Positions 1-7,766 of a stretch of 64,000 nucleotides of DNA are shown here, one piece after another; position 1 is the stretch's first letter; each line of letters begins with the position of its first letter. The stretch comes from JADCCX01 sp031431475 (GTDB lineage Bacteria; Pseudomonadota; Alphaproteobacteria; Rhizobiales; Beijerinckiaceae): contig JANPDL010000036.1 of NCBI GenBank assembly GCA_031431475.1, positions 124,001-188,000 on the forward strand, written 5' to 3'. The notes beneath the pieces were generated by a model that saw only the letters and a program-made list of their open reading frames with translations, had not been told where the DNA came from and made no database searches. The position numbers and the translations under genes were made by a program.

Positions 1-364
1 GCGGTCTGGCCGCGTCACGGTTATCGGCTCGGTGACTGCGTTGCAGGCCAATCAGGGTAATGCGGCCTATGCGGCGTCCAAGGCCGCGCTGCTGGGCTAT
101 TGCCGCACGCTGGCGATTGAAACTGCCAAGCGTGGCATCACGGTGAACTATGTGGCACCGGGCTTCATCGCGACCGATATGATGGCCAATTACGAGGCTT
201 TTCGCGAGAAAATGGAAAGCCAGATCCCGGTGGGGCGCTTTGCCAGACCGGAAGAGGTGGCGGCAACGGTGGGCTTCCTGATGTCGGATGCGGCGGCCTA
301 TATCACCGGTGCAGTCATCCCGGTCGATGGCGGCTTGACCGCGCAGATCGGCGTGCATCGGTAG
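1..364 (+). CDS. Short-chain dehydrogenase/reductase (SDR), 3' part only
   Basis: The reading frame is open from the first bases of the window (first full codon at position 2) and stops at TAG 362-364, so only the C-terminal part, about 120 residues, is present. It shows the SDR catalytic Tyr-x-x-x-Lys (YAASK) preceded by a strand ending in GS, then the NYVAPGFIATDM segment after the active site and a C-terminal VDGG motif. This layout is typical of FabG-like NAD(P)H-dependent 3-oxoacyl-ACP reductases and related alcohol dehydrogenases. The Rossmann nucleotide-binding glycines lie outside the window, so cofactor preference and substrate cannot be judged. The family assignment is firm; the exact reaction is not. 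Confidence 0.85.
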   Translation, partial: RSGRVTVIGSVTALQANQGNAAYAASKAALLGYCRTLAIETAKRGITVNYVAPGFIATDMMANYEAFREKMESQIPVGRFARPEEVAATVGFLMSDAAAYITGAVIPVDGGLTAQIGVHR

Positions 365-392
365 GATGCTTTGCAAGCATGCATTGCAGCGC

Positions 393-510
393 CATTGTGC
401 GTCCTTCGAGACGCGCGCTTCGCGGCTCCTCAGGATGAGGAAATCTGTACCCTGCAAAAGCTCCTCATGCTGAGGAGGCGCTCCTGCGCCGTCTCGAAGC
501 ACGCACAATG
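393..510. repeat. Palindromic intergenic element (REP-like)
   Basis: The segment begins CATTGTGC and ends GCACAATG. Its arms pair through the outer ends, a CTTCGAGACG block and a TCCTCA(g/c)ATGAGG block near the centre, so the whole 118 bp folds into one long stem with a few bulges. It lies between the SDR gene and the 3' end of sciP, with no coding potential. Elements of this kind are dispersed in Hyphomicrobiales genomes. It could also act as a transcription barrier between the converging genes. Confidence 0.75.
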
Positions 511-586
511 CCCATGCCGTTTGCTGTGCCTCTGAAACTGGAAAGGGCGACCGGAGCCGCCCTTTCAAACACACTGATACAGCTGA

Positions 587-862
587 TTACTGGCGGTAGT
601 GCTGGATGCGCGTGGTGCGCAGGCCGGCAAGGCCATGCGATTCGATGGAATGCTGCCAGTTGAGGAATTCATCCACGGTCAGCGTGTAACGGCTGCAGGC
701 TTCTTCCAGCGACAGCAGACCACCGCGCACGGCAGCCACGACTTCCGCTTTCCGCCGGATGACCCAGCGGCGCGTATCGGACGGCGGCAAGTCGGCGATT
801 GTTAACGGGCTCCCGTCAGGGCCGATGACATACTTCACACGCGGACGCATAGGTTCACTCAT
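587..862 (-). CDS. sciP: SciP, small CtrA-inhibitory helix-turn-helix protein (DUF1153)
   Basis: A 91-residue protein with the highly conserved DUF1153 core: KYVIGPDGSPLT, then DLPPSDTRRWVIRRKAEVV and WQH near the C-terminus. In Caulobacter SciP binds the master cell-cycle regulator CtrA and DNA and blocks transcription of CtrA targets such as flagellar and chemotaxis genes. That role is inferred here from family membership. The length matches the family. The gene diverges from argJ; the 243 bp between them (863-1105) should carry both promoters. I see a GANTC (CcrM-type) methylation site at 865-869, three bases upstream of the start codon, but no clear CtrA box. A perfect CtrA box occurs elsewhere in this window, upstream of the chemoreceptor gene at 61.5 kb. 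Confidence 0.93.
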   Translation of the reverse strand: MSEPMRPRVKYVIGPDGSPLTIADLPPSDTRRWVIRRKAEVVAAVRGGLLSLEEACSRYTLTVDEFLNWQHSIESHGLAGLRTTRIQHYRQ

Positions 863-1105
863 TGGACTCTCACTTACTCAACGCAACGCAACACAAACTC
901 AACGAGACCAAACTGGTACTCAAGGTAACCAATTGCGCTTAAGAAACCCTGAAGCCGACAGTGAAATTCACCATGCCCGTTCACCCTGGATTTGCGGTTA
1001 TGGTTAGGGAAGTCTTGCAATCCCCGGTTGACCGCTGCTTTTCCCCTCCCAACGCTGGTTTGGATGGTCTAAGGAACGGCCAATCCCGAGCTTCGAGAGT
1101 GCCCC

Positions 1106-2356
1106 ATGGCTGGTAAAGACGTTCCTGTTTCCCCGCTTGCGCCGAAATCCCACCCGGATATGCCGGCAATCTCGGGCGTTCGCTTCGCCACCGCCGAGGC
1201 TGGGATCAAATACCGCAACCGTACTGACGTGTTCCTCGCCATCATGGACAAGGGCACTGTTGCTGCTGGCGTGTTCACCACGTCGAAATGCCCGTCCGCC
1301 CCGGTAGACTGGTGTCGCGCGCATCTGGCCAAGGGTTCGGCCCGGGCGCTTGTCGTCAATTCGGGCAATGCCAATGCCTTTACCGGTGCCAAGGGCAAGG
1401 CAGCGGTCAAGCTGACGGCGGAGATCGCTTCAAAGGCGGTGGAGTGCAAGACAACCGAGGTGTTCCTGGCCTCAACCGGCGTTATCGGCGAGCCGCTGGA
1501 TGCCACGCGCTTCAACGGCGTGCTGGAGGATTGTGTGAAGCGGGCCAAATCCGGCCCGTGGCTGGATGCGGCGAAAGCCATCATGACCACTGACACGTTC
1601 CCCAAGGTCGCGACGCGTACTGTCAATATCAACGGTACGCCGGTCTCCATCGCCGGGATCGCCAAGGGCGCTGGCATGATCGCGCCTGACATGGCGACGA
1701 TGCTGTCCTTCGTGTTCACCGATGCCGCCATCGGCAAGGAAGCCTTGCAGGGGCTGCTGGCCAAGGGCGTGGTCAACAGCTTCAATGCCGTGACGGTGGA
1801 TGGCGATACCTCGACGTCTGATACGCTGATGCTGTTCGCCACAGGTGCCGCCGCCAAGCGTGGCCAGAAGCTGATCAAGGACCCCGCTGACCGGGCGCTG
1901 ATGGCTTTCCGCAAAGCGCTGAACGAGTTGCTGCTGGAACTGGCCCAACTCGTGGCGAGAGACGGCGAGGGCGCGCGCAAGTTCGTGACAGTGCAGATCA
2001 GTGGTGCGGTGTCAGCCAAATCCGCGCGCGTTATCGCCATGTCGATTGCCAATTCTCCCCTCGTGAAGACGGCAGTGGCGGGCGAGGACGCGAACTGGGG
2101 CCGCGTCGTCATGGCGGTGGGCAAGGCCGGGCAACCTGCGGAGCGCGACAAGCTGGCGATTTCCTTCGGCCCGTATCGTGTCGCCGTGAAGGGCGAGCGT
2201 GACCCGAATTACAGCGAGGGCCAGACCTCGGCCTATATGAAGCATCAGGATATCGCCATCACGGTCGATCTCGGCCTCGGCAAGGGGCGCTATACGGCCT
2301 ACACCTGCGATCTCACCAAGGCCTATATCGAGATCAACGGCGATTACCGTTCGTGA
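1106..2356 (+). CDS. argJ: Bifunctional glutamate N-acetyltransferase / amino-acid acetyltransferase ArgJ
   Basis: A 416-residue ArgJ/OAT family protein of usual length. The enzyme moves the acetyl group of N-acetylornithine onto glutamate and, in bifunctional forms, also makes N-acetylglutamate from acetyl-CoA, feeding cyclic arginine synthesis. The self-cleavage site that creates the N-terminal nucleophile is visible as DMATML, with the catalytic Thr at residue 198. KGAGMIAPD before it and the later DGDTSTSDT segment are also family hallmarks. The gene starts an operon: its TGA overlaps the GTG start of the following EamA transporter by four bases, and mutT follows with the same kind of overlap. 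argH of the same pathway is at 49-50 kb. Confidence 0.95.
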   Translation: MAGKDVPVSPLAPKSHPDMPAISGVRFATAEAGIKYRNRTDVFLAIMDKGTVAAGVFTTSKCPSAPVDWCRAHLAKGSARALVVNSGNANAFTGAKGKAAVKLTAEIASKAVECKTTEVFLASTGVIGEPLDATRFNGVLEDCVKRAKSGPWLDAAKAIMTTDTFPKVATRTVNINGTPVSIAGIAKGAGMIAPDMATMLSFVFTDAAIGKEALQGLLAKGVVNSFNAVTVDGDTSTSDTLMLFATGAAAKRGQKLIKDPADRALMAFRKALNELLLELAQLVARDGEGARKFVTVQISGAVSAKSARVIAMSIANSPLVKTAVAGEDANWGRVVMAVGKAGQPAERDKLAISFGPYRVAVKGERDPNYSEGQTSAYMKHQDIAITVDLGLGKGRYTAYTCDLTKAYIEINGDYRS

Positions 2357-3270
2357 GTTCTGCCGCGTCCGCATCTCCCGTCAGCAACGGCTTCATCGCG
2401 GCGCACCTCATCGGTTGCTCTGTAACGTGGGGTTGCAGCTTCCTGTTCATGAAGCTGATGGATGGCGGCCTGTCGCCCACCCTCATCGCCTCTATCCGGG
2501 CGGGTCTCGCAGCCACCGCTCTCGTCATCGCTGTGATCGCGGTCGGACAATCGGTGCTGCCCAGGGGCCGCGAATGGCGGGACTGGCTGGTGCTGGGAAC
2601 GGTCAACGGCTGGGCTCCGAACATCCTTGTGGCCTATGCGCTGCTTCACATGGATTCCGGCCCCGCCGCGCTGATTCAGGCAGCGGGCCCGCTGATGACG
2701 GCGCTTCTCGCGCATTTTCTGCTGGCGGGCGAACGCCTGACCATGACCCGAGCGCTTGGCATTGGCATAGGAGCAATCGGCATCGCGCTCCTCATCGGCG
2801 GCAAGGCCTTTGCGGGCGGCGGCACGACAATCGCGGTTCTTGCCATGCTGGTCATGACGTTCGGTTACGCCATCGGCAATATCTATGCGCGGACGATTCC
2901 CGATGCGGTGCCGCTGCGTATGGCGCTCGGGCAGCAGGCGGTCTCGGCCATCGTCAGCACGATGATCGTCATCGCTCTTGGCAGCACCGGCGAATACGGG
3001 CGCGCTGTACCATATATATGGCCGTTGCTGGCGCTCGGCCTGTTCTCGACCGCGCTGCCGATCTGGCTGTTCATGCGCCTGATCACGGCGGGTGGGCCGA
3101 CGAGGGCCGCGATGACGGGTTATCTCGTGCCTGCCACAGCCGTCGTCATGGGTGTTCTCGTGCTGGGAGAGCCGGTGGTGCTGCGCCAGATCATCGGCGG
3201 GGTGATCGTCCTGCTTGGTGTCGCCATCGTCACGGGGCTGGTGCGCCTGCCGCTGGGGAGCAAGCCATGA
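2353..3270 (+). CDS. EamA/DMT-superfamily membrane transporter
   Basis: A 305-residue very hydrophobic protein with about ten predicted membrane segments arranged as two EamA halves (roughly residues 10-145 and 155-295), typical of drug/metabolite exporters. The substrate cannot be read from sequence. The start is GTG at 2353 inside the argJ stop (GTGA overlap), so translation is probably coupled to argJ. Its own TGA overlaps the mutT ATG. An amino-acid-related efflux role would fit the arginine context but is only inference. Confidence 0.85.
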   Translation: MSSAASASPVSNGFIAAHLIGCSVTWGCSFLFMKLMDGGLSPTLIASIRAGLAATALVIAVIAVGQSVLPRGREWRDWLVLGTVNGWAPNILVAYALLHMDSGPAALIQAAGPLMTALLAHFLLAGERLTMTRALGIGIGAIGIALLIGGKAFAGGGTTIAVLAMLVMTFGYAIGNIYARTIPDAVPLRMALGQQAVSAIVSTMIVIALGSTGEYGRAVPYIWPLLALGLFSTALPIWLFMRLITAGGPTRAAMTGYLVPATAVVMGVLVLGEPVVLRQIIGGVIVLLGVAIVTGLVRLPLGSKP

Positions 3271-3665
3271 AACTCCTGCTCGTCGTGGCCTGTGCGCTGG
3301 TGGACGAGGACCGGCGCGTGCTGATCGCGCAACGCCCCGAAGGCAAGGCGCTGGCGGGCCTTTGGGAGTTTCCCGGCGGCAAGCTGGACCCTGGCGAGCG
3401 ACCTGAGGAGGCGCTTATCCGCGAGTTGAAGGAAGAACTCGGCATCGATGTGAAGGAAGCATGCCTCGCGCCGCTGACTTTCGCCAGCCATGTCTATCCG
3501 GATTTTCACCTGCTGATGCCGCTCTATATATGCCGTCGCTGGGACGGTGTGGTCATAGCGCGGGAAGGGCAGGCGCTGAAATGGGTGAAGCCCGCTAAGC
3601 TGAGGGATTATCCCATGCCACCAGCGGATGAACCGCTGATCCCCGCGCTGATTGATCTGGTGTAA
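3267..3665 (+). CDS. mutT: 8-oxo-dGTP diphosphatase MutT (Nudix hydrolase)
   Basis: A 132-residue single-domain Nudix protein. The Nudix box is complete: GGKLDPGE near residue 37, then RELKEELGI. QRPEGKALAGLWEFPGG before it is characteristic of MutT, which removes oxidised dGTP from the nucleotide pool. The ATG at 3267 overlaps the stop of the transporter gene (ATGA), so the third gene of the argJ operon is translationally coupled. A longer frame runs in from upstream but is only read-through inside the transporter gene. The stop at 3663-3665 is followed by a small perfect hairpin. Confidence 0.92.
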   Translation: MKLLLVVACALVDEDRRVLIAQRPEGKALAGLWEFPGGKLDPGERPEEALIRELKEELGIDVKEACLAPLTFASHVYPDFHLLMPLYICRRWDGVVIAREGQALKWVKPAKLRDYPMPPADEPLIPALIDLV

Positions 3666-3677
3666 AGCGTTTCCTCC

Positions 3678-3697
3678 CCTTCTCCCAAGGGAGAAGG
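3678..3697. repeat. Short perfect inverted repeat, partial copy of the dispersed element
   Basis: CCTTCTCCC and GGGAGAAGG are separated by AA. The same outer hairpin occurs at the ends of the longer elements at 31131-31249 and 48286-48404, so this looks like a truncated copy or a solo half. It sits 12 bp after the mutT stop. It has no T-run, so a classical terminator role is unproven. Confidence 0.6.
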
Positions 3698-3969
3698 AAG
3701 AAAACCTGCAAATTCCGTTAACTTTAACGCATCCCTAAAACACCAACCCATTGAAATTACAATATTTTCGTCCCTTTCACCGGGTTAACACCCCCGCTTT
3801 AACTCGCCATTCATGGTGAATATTTCCCCGGTGGTAAGCCTACCGGCGGCGTAACCATGTTCCTTGACGTTGCGTTACCTGCCGCTGCGTCAACTTCCCT
3901 CCTGCAAGTCGAGGCAGAACGCTTCGACGGTCCAGAAAGGACCAGTCTATCGAACCAGGAGGTTCAAAC
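3698..3969 (+). promoter_or_regulatory. Long leader/promoter region of the flagellin gene
   Basis: This 272-bp gap holds four TTAAC motifs (3718-3722, 3724-3728, 3785-3789, 3799-3803). They resemble CtrA half-sites but are not spaced TTAA-N7-TTAA. I found no -24/-12 sigma-54 element with the required ten-base GG-to-GC spacing, unlike upstream of flgE. A strong Shine-Dalgarno AGGAGG (3957-3962) lies seven bases before the flagellin ATG. A long untranslated leader would fit post-transcriptional control of flagellin mRNA by FlbT/FlaF, known in Caulobacter, but no specific element is visible. Confidence 0.4.
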
Positions 3970-4917
3970 ATGTCTATTTCTCTCTCAGCCGGTCTCCGCA
4001 ACGGTGTTAACGCCCTTCAGGACCTCGACACGGTTATTACCAAGACCAACAATCGTCTTCAGACCGGCAAGAAGGTCAACTCGGCCATCGACAATGCCTC
4101 GTCCTACTTCACAGCACAGGCGTTTACCAAGGAAGCTCGCGATCTTGGTGGCCTTCTGGACAAGCAGACTCAGGCTATCGAGAACGTCAACAAGGCCCTC
4201 AAGGCAGTCGACAATGTCAGCAAGTTGATTGAGTCCGCTCAATCTCTTGCAAAGCAGGCTCGTGTCAGCACGGACAGCGTTGTGCGCAATGGTCTCAACA
4301 CGCAGATTGCTGGTCTCTTGACGCAGGCCGTACGCCAGATCAGCGATGCCGGTTTCAATGGCAAGAATCTTCTCGTTGGTGAACGGACATCCGGCGTTGC
4401 TGCCGGTGCTCTGACGGCTGCAATCAAGACAGGTGCTACCTTGACGGTTGCGACCAGCACGGAAGCCACTGGCTTCACGTTTGTTCAGCTCGACTTTCAG
4501 GACGTTCGCGTTTCGGAAGCAACCGGCCTGAACCTGGCGATCGCTGCCAACGGTCAGAAAGTCACAGGTATTGGTACTGCTGCCGTCACGATCGACGTTC
4601 AGTCTGCCACTGTCTATGATGCAACTGCTCTTGGTGATGCAGCCATCGATGCTTTCGTTGCCTCTTCGGTCACTGCCCTGGCCCGTCTGCAGACGACCGG
4701 TTCGAACCTCGCTGTGAACGCGCAGGTCCTGACCCTTCGTCAGCAGTTCACCAAGGACTCGATCCGCATCAACAACGGATCGGCTGACTTCCTGACGAAC
4801 GCCGACATCAACGAGGAAGGTGCAAACCTGACATCCTTGCAGACACGTCAGCAGCTTGCGGTGCAGGCCCTGTCGCTGGCTTCAAGGTCTGACCAGGCGA
4901 TCCTTCGTCTCTTCTGA
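3970..4917 (+). CDS. fliC: Flagellin
   Basis: A 315-residue flagellin. The N-terminal D0/D1 region carries LQTGKKVNSAIDN, and the C-terminal coiled-coil D1/D0 region ends ...SLASRSDQAILRLF, with hydrophobic heptads at both ends. The central variable domain (about residues 135-235) is short. The protein is exported through the flagellar type III apparatus and forms the filament. The N-terminal TGKKVNSA-type sequence resembles Bradyrhizobium-style flagellins rather than the enteric type. The gene stands alone, more than 50 kb from flgE-flgK-flgL in this window, and ends in a strong terminator. A ribosome-binding site AGGAGG precedes the chosen ATG. Whether further flagellins exist elsewhere cannot be seen. 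Confidence 0.93.
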   Translation: MSISLSAGLRNGVNALQDLDTVITKTNNRLQTGKKVNSAIDNASSYFTAQAFTKEARDLGGLLDKQTQAIENVNKALKAVDNVSKLIESAQSLAKQARVSTDSVVRNGLNTQIAGLLTQAVRQISDAGFNGKNLLVGERTSGVAAGALTAAIKTGATLTVATSTEATGFTFVQLDFQDVRVSEATGLNLAIAANGQKVTGIGTAAVTIDVQSATVYDATALGDAAIDAFVASSVTALARLQTTGSNLAVNAQVLTLRQQFTKDSIRINNGSADFLTNADINEEGANLTSLQTRQQLAVQALSLASRSDQAILRLF

Positions 4918-4953
4918 TCAGGACCGCCGTCAAGGCGATCTGCCATCAAGACA

Positions 4954-4990
4954 ACCGCTCCGGCCAAAAGCCGGGGCGGTTTTCGTTTTA
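4954..4990 (+). terminator. Rho-independent terminator of the flagellin gene
   Basis: An eleven-base-pair stem (ACCGCTCCGGC with GCCGGGGCGGT, one G-T pair) closes a five-base loop and is followed by TTTTCGTTTTA. It begins 36 bases after the flagellin stop and touches the stop codon of the convergent YkgJ-type gene. Confidence 0.85.
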
Positions 4991-5521
4991 GGCCGCCGCA
5001 TGCGTGTTCCGGCGGATATCGACACGCCATGAAACCTGACTGCCTCTCTCGACCTTGAATATCTCGAAGTCAGGCGTTTCGTGCGCGCCACAAGCAATCA
5101 CATCCTCATCGGGTGTCACGATGATCTTGTTGATGCCATCCACGACATAGGTGGTGATGCCATTATCCAGTAATTGGCGTGAAATCCGCTTGATACCTGC
5201 GTAGTAAGGCTCGGCCTTCCACGCATGGCGAACGCCGGGATCGCAGGCAATCGCAAAGGTGCCGTTGGGCTGGTAGTTCATGACGAACTTGCAGACATCC
5301 GGTCGCCATTGCGGGCCAAGATTCGGATCCACGATGTAGCGGCAGTGGAAATCCCGGCAGAACTGCGGGCGGGTTTCCCAGATGCCACAGCCTTTGCCGG
5401 GCTTGCAATGGGAGCACCATTTGCCAGACGCCTTTTCGAGGACGGGTACCTCATAGACCTTGCAGCAGAGCGTGCAGGTTCCGCATGACTTTCCCGTGGC
5501 AGGAACGAGAACATCGCTCAT
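4988..5521 (-). CDS. YkgJ-type cysteine-cluster protein (second of a tandem pair)
   Basis: A 177-residue protein with the YkgJ/CxxCxxCC cluster: CGTCTLCCK at residues 14-22, then CSHCKPGKGCGIW and a CRDFHC further on, nine cysteines in the first 65 residues. Such clusters are predicted to bind zinc or an Fe-S centre; the biochemical role of the family is not established. The start codon overlaps the stop of the upstream paralogue (ATGA at 5518-5521), so the two are co-translated. The C-terminal half is beta-rich and less conserved between the two copies. Confidence 0.85.
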   Translation of the reverse strand: MSDVLVPATGKSCGTCTLCCKVYEVPVLEKASGKWCSHCKPGKGCGIWETRPQFCRDFHCRYIVDPNLGPQWRPDVCKFVMNYQPNGTFAIACDPGVRHAWKAEPYYAGIKRISRQLLDNGITTYVVDGINKIIVTPDEDVIACGAHETPDFEIFKVERGSQVSWRVDIRRNTHAAA

Positions 5522-6087
5522 GCCGCAACCTGAAGTTCGATATCGTATCGAACTGTACCATTCACTGTCGCGCGTTTGAAACGGACATTGGCATGGGTAT
5601 TCCGGGTGCCAATCAGTATCTCGCGGTCGGGCAGAATGACATACTTGCTGTCACCCACGATCAGCATCAGCCCGTGCTTCCCACCCTCGATCAACCGTGT
5701 CGCCAAGGCGCGCAGTTTGGCGTGATAAGGCTCGCGCCGCCAGGCATTCGGCAAGGCCTTGTCGACGATGACCGACAGCCAGATGTCACCTGGCTCCCGG
5801 TTGATCAGGAATTTGGCAACGTCCGGTCGCCACTCAGGCCCCAGAGATGCATCAAAGCGCCAGTGGCAGAAATAGTCGGCGCAAAACTGGTCTCGTGTAT
5901 CCCAGATGCCGCAACCACTACCGGGCTTGCAATGCTTGCACCAAATACCGGCTGGCTTGTTATCGACGGGGGGGACGTCAAATATCTTGCAGCACATGCT
6001 GCATGTACCGCAGGAGCGGCCATCGACCAGCTTCGGCTGGACGGGTGATAGGGGTTCTGACACTGGCGGTAACATCTCATCAACCAT
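5518..6087 (-). CDS. YkgJ-type cysteine-cluster protein (first of a tandem pair)
   Basis: A 189-residue paralogue of the following gene, with the same cysteine order: CGTCSMCCK, CKHCKPGSGCGIWDTR, CADYFC. The two share the layout along their whole length, including a C-terminal region ending in a strand-rich segment, so this is a local gene duplication. I chose the ATG that gives MVDEMLPPV (6087); an earlier ATG at 6117 is possible, and neither has a strong ribosome-binding site. The gene diverges from the membrane protein gene at 6179. A metal or Fe-S binding role is inferred from the family; the substrate is unknown. Confidence 0.83.
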   Translation of the reverse strand: MVDEMLPPVSEPLSPVQPKLVDGRSCGTCSMCCKIFDVPPVDNKPAGIWCKHCKPGSGCGIWDTRDQFCADYFCHWRFDASLGPEWRPDVAKFLINREPGDIWLSVIVDKALPNAWRREPYHAKLRALATRLIEGGKHGLMLIVGDSKYVILPDREILIGTRNTHANVRFKRATVNGTVRYDIELQVAA

Positions 6088-6178
6088 GGTGTTTTCGTTC
6101 GAATGACCATGCGGCATCATGGTTAACGGAGGGTTTGCGCCCCTTGCCTTCCCACACTTTCCCCGCCAAGAACCCGGC

Positions 6179-6769
6179 ATGTCAGACAGTCCGACCTATA
6201 GTCCCCTCGCCACCTATGCCCATCGCGCCAAACCCTATGCGCATGATGCAGAATTTCGGCTCATGCCGCAGCATCTGCGGGTGGAGCAGGGCAAGCGCTC
6301 GGGGGATTTTCCCTATCGTGACATCGCGATGATCCGCCTCACCTACAAGCCGCGCAACACGACGAACGAGGGCTATGTCTGCAAGCTCTACCGGCGCGAC
6401 GGGCATACGGCCTCGCTCACCAACCTGTCATGGAAGAGCCTTGTCGATCTGGAGCGGAAGGATGGGGATTATCGGCGGTTTGTGGTGCGCCTGATTGGCG
6501 AGGTTCACCGGGCGAACCCCGGTGTTGCCCTTCAGGCCGGCATGCCGCGCTGGCTGCATCTGGTCACGGGACTGGCCGGGCTGATCGCCGTTATTGCGCT
6601 GGTCACCGTGGCGGGACAGGCGATGCTCAATGGTGGCCTGCCTGCCGCAGTGTTGACCGGCATTCTGGCGCTTTATTGCGGCTGGTGGGCGACGCGCTAT
6701 CTCGCACGCAACCGGCCGCGCGGGTTTGTGGTGGAGGCTATCCCGGAGGATGTGCTGCCGAAGGCGTAG
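6179..6769 (+). CDS. Small membrane protein of unknown function
   Basis: A 196-residue protein I cannot assign to a named family. A soluble N-terminal part of about 115 residues, rich in charged and aromatic residues, reads like a small PH-like or beta domain. It is followed by two hydrophobic segments (roughly residues 122-145 and 150-168) and a short basic tail. I start at MSDSPTY; the frame is open for 20 codons upstream but without a credible ribosome-binding site. The stop lies three bases from the end of the convergent ferredoxin gene. Confidence 0.7.
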   Translation: MSDSPTYSPLATYAHRAKPYAHDAEFRLMPQHLRVEQGKRSGDFPYRDIAMIRLTYKPRNTTNEGYVCKLYRRDGHTASLTNLSWKSLVDLERKDGDYRRFVVRLIGEVHRANPGVALQAGMPRWLHLVTGLAGLIAVIALVTVAGQAMLNGGLPAAVLTGILALYCGWWATRYLARNRPRGFVVEAIPEDVLPKA

Positions 6770-6772
6770 GGT

Positions 6773-7093
6773 TCACCCCTGTTTCGCGGGCGTCATCACG
6801 GTCAATCCGTCCAGCTCCGCCTTCACCTTGATCTGGCAGGACAGCCGCGAGGTCGGGCGCACATCGAAAGCGAAATCCAGCATGTCGTCTTCCATCGGCT
6901 GGGGCTTGCCCACCTTCGCCGACCACTCATCCGCGACATAGACATGGCAGGTCGCGCAGGCGCAGGCACCGCCGCATTCCGCCTCGATGCCGGGAATGCT
7001 GTTGCGGATCGCCGTTTCCATCACCGTCGAGCCATTGTCGGCTTCGACCGTGCGTGCGGTTCCGGCCGCGTCGATGAATGTCACTTTCGCCAT
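6773..7093 (-). CDS. 2Fe-2S ferredoxin, adrenodoxin type
   Basis: A 106-residue ferredoxin. The cluster ligands are visible as C-x5-C-x2-C (CGGACACATC) followed by HVYV, and the fourth cysteine in RLSCQIKV about 35 residues later, the spacing of adrenodoxin/putidaredoxin-type proteins. These pass single electrons to cytochrome P450s, Fe-S assembly enzymes or Rieske oxygenases. No such partner gene is adjacent, so the partner is unknown. The start is placed at MAKVTFID; four extra residues are possible upstream. Confidence 0.92.
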   Translation of the reverse strand: MAKVTFIDAAGTARTVEADNGSTVMETAIRNSIPGIEAECGGACACATCHVYVADEWSAKVGKPQPMEDDMLDFAFDVRPTSRLSCQIKVKAELDGLTVMTPAKQG

Positions 7094-7190
7094 GGATATC
7101 CTCATTGCGCGGTGGTTGCCGCCATCTGCCGCATGCTGTTTCGAGCGCTCTTAGCCGAGCCTGAGGCGTCTGACGAGATGGGATTCGTAT

Positions 7191-7499
7191 CTACGTGCCC
7201 AAATGTCTCAGGGCCTGCAGCGTGGCATCCAGCAATCGCCGCACGTCGTTCAATGCAGCGGTGTCGCCGGGGGCCAGTTCCAGCCGCGATGCTGCCTCCG
7301 CCAGCGGGAGCGCGCCAAGTGCCAGTGCAGAGCCCCTGAGCCGATGGGCGATATCAGCGCGCGTTGCTCCGATGCCGCCTTCGATGCCTGCAAGGATGGC
7401 TGGCGCCTGATTCATGAACATGGCAATGATTTCACGGCGGATGTCCGGATCGTGGAACGTCTGCTGGTTGAGTTCGGTCTCATCGATGATGGGCATCAT
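7191..7499 (-). CDS. Hpt-domain phosphotransfer protein
   Basis: A roughly 102-residue protein consisting of a single histidine-phosphotransfer domain. The phospho-acceptor histidine is in AHRLRGSALALGA, matching the HxLKGS-type motif of Hpt domains. Such proteins relay phosphate between hybrid histidine kinases and response regulators; no cognate kinase is adjacent. The start is the ATG at 7499, which is preceded on the minus strand by GGAGAGG. The frame is open further upstream without a ribosome-binding site. The gene diverges from the large GPR-like gene. The 267 bp between them hold two TTAAC motifs 17 bp apart, not CtrA spacing, and nothing else I can name. Confidence 0.85.
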   Translation of the reverse strand: MMPIIDETELNQQTFHDPDIRREIIAMFMNQAPAILAGIEGGIGATRADIAHRLRGSALALGALPLAEAASRLELAPGDTAALNDVRRLLDATLQALRHLGT

Positions 7500-7766
7500 G
7501 GCCTCTCCGGGTAGCGCAATGATCTCTTCCCGACCAGTCCGCTCTGCCCGGGCGTTAACGAAGTTTGATGAAAGATTAACAGGACGTTTGCGCACAGACG
7601 GGATTCGCGTCTAAAAATAGCATTGGACTTCCATTGGGCGATATTCCCATGGGGGTAGGGCCAGATTTGCTGTACCTGTGTTTGCGTACCCCGAGGCACT
7701 CCTGATGGAGCGTGGGCATGCCGCACCAGCACTGGCCGTGATGTGGTGCGAGAAGACGAGGCAGGC

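Noticed and set aside
1069..2151. 360-codon frame opposite argJ
   Set aside because: Ser/Ala-rich antisense shadow of argJ.
3718..3803. CtrA box upstream of flagellin
   Set aside because: Four TTAAC motifs exist, but no pair has the seven-base spacing between TTAA halves, so I do not call a site.
7555..7579. CtrA site upstream of the GPR-like gene
   Set aside because: Two TTAA motifs are 17 bases apart, not seven.
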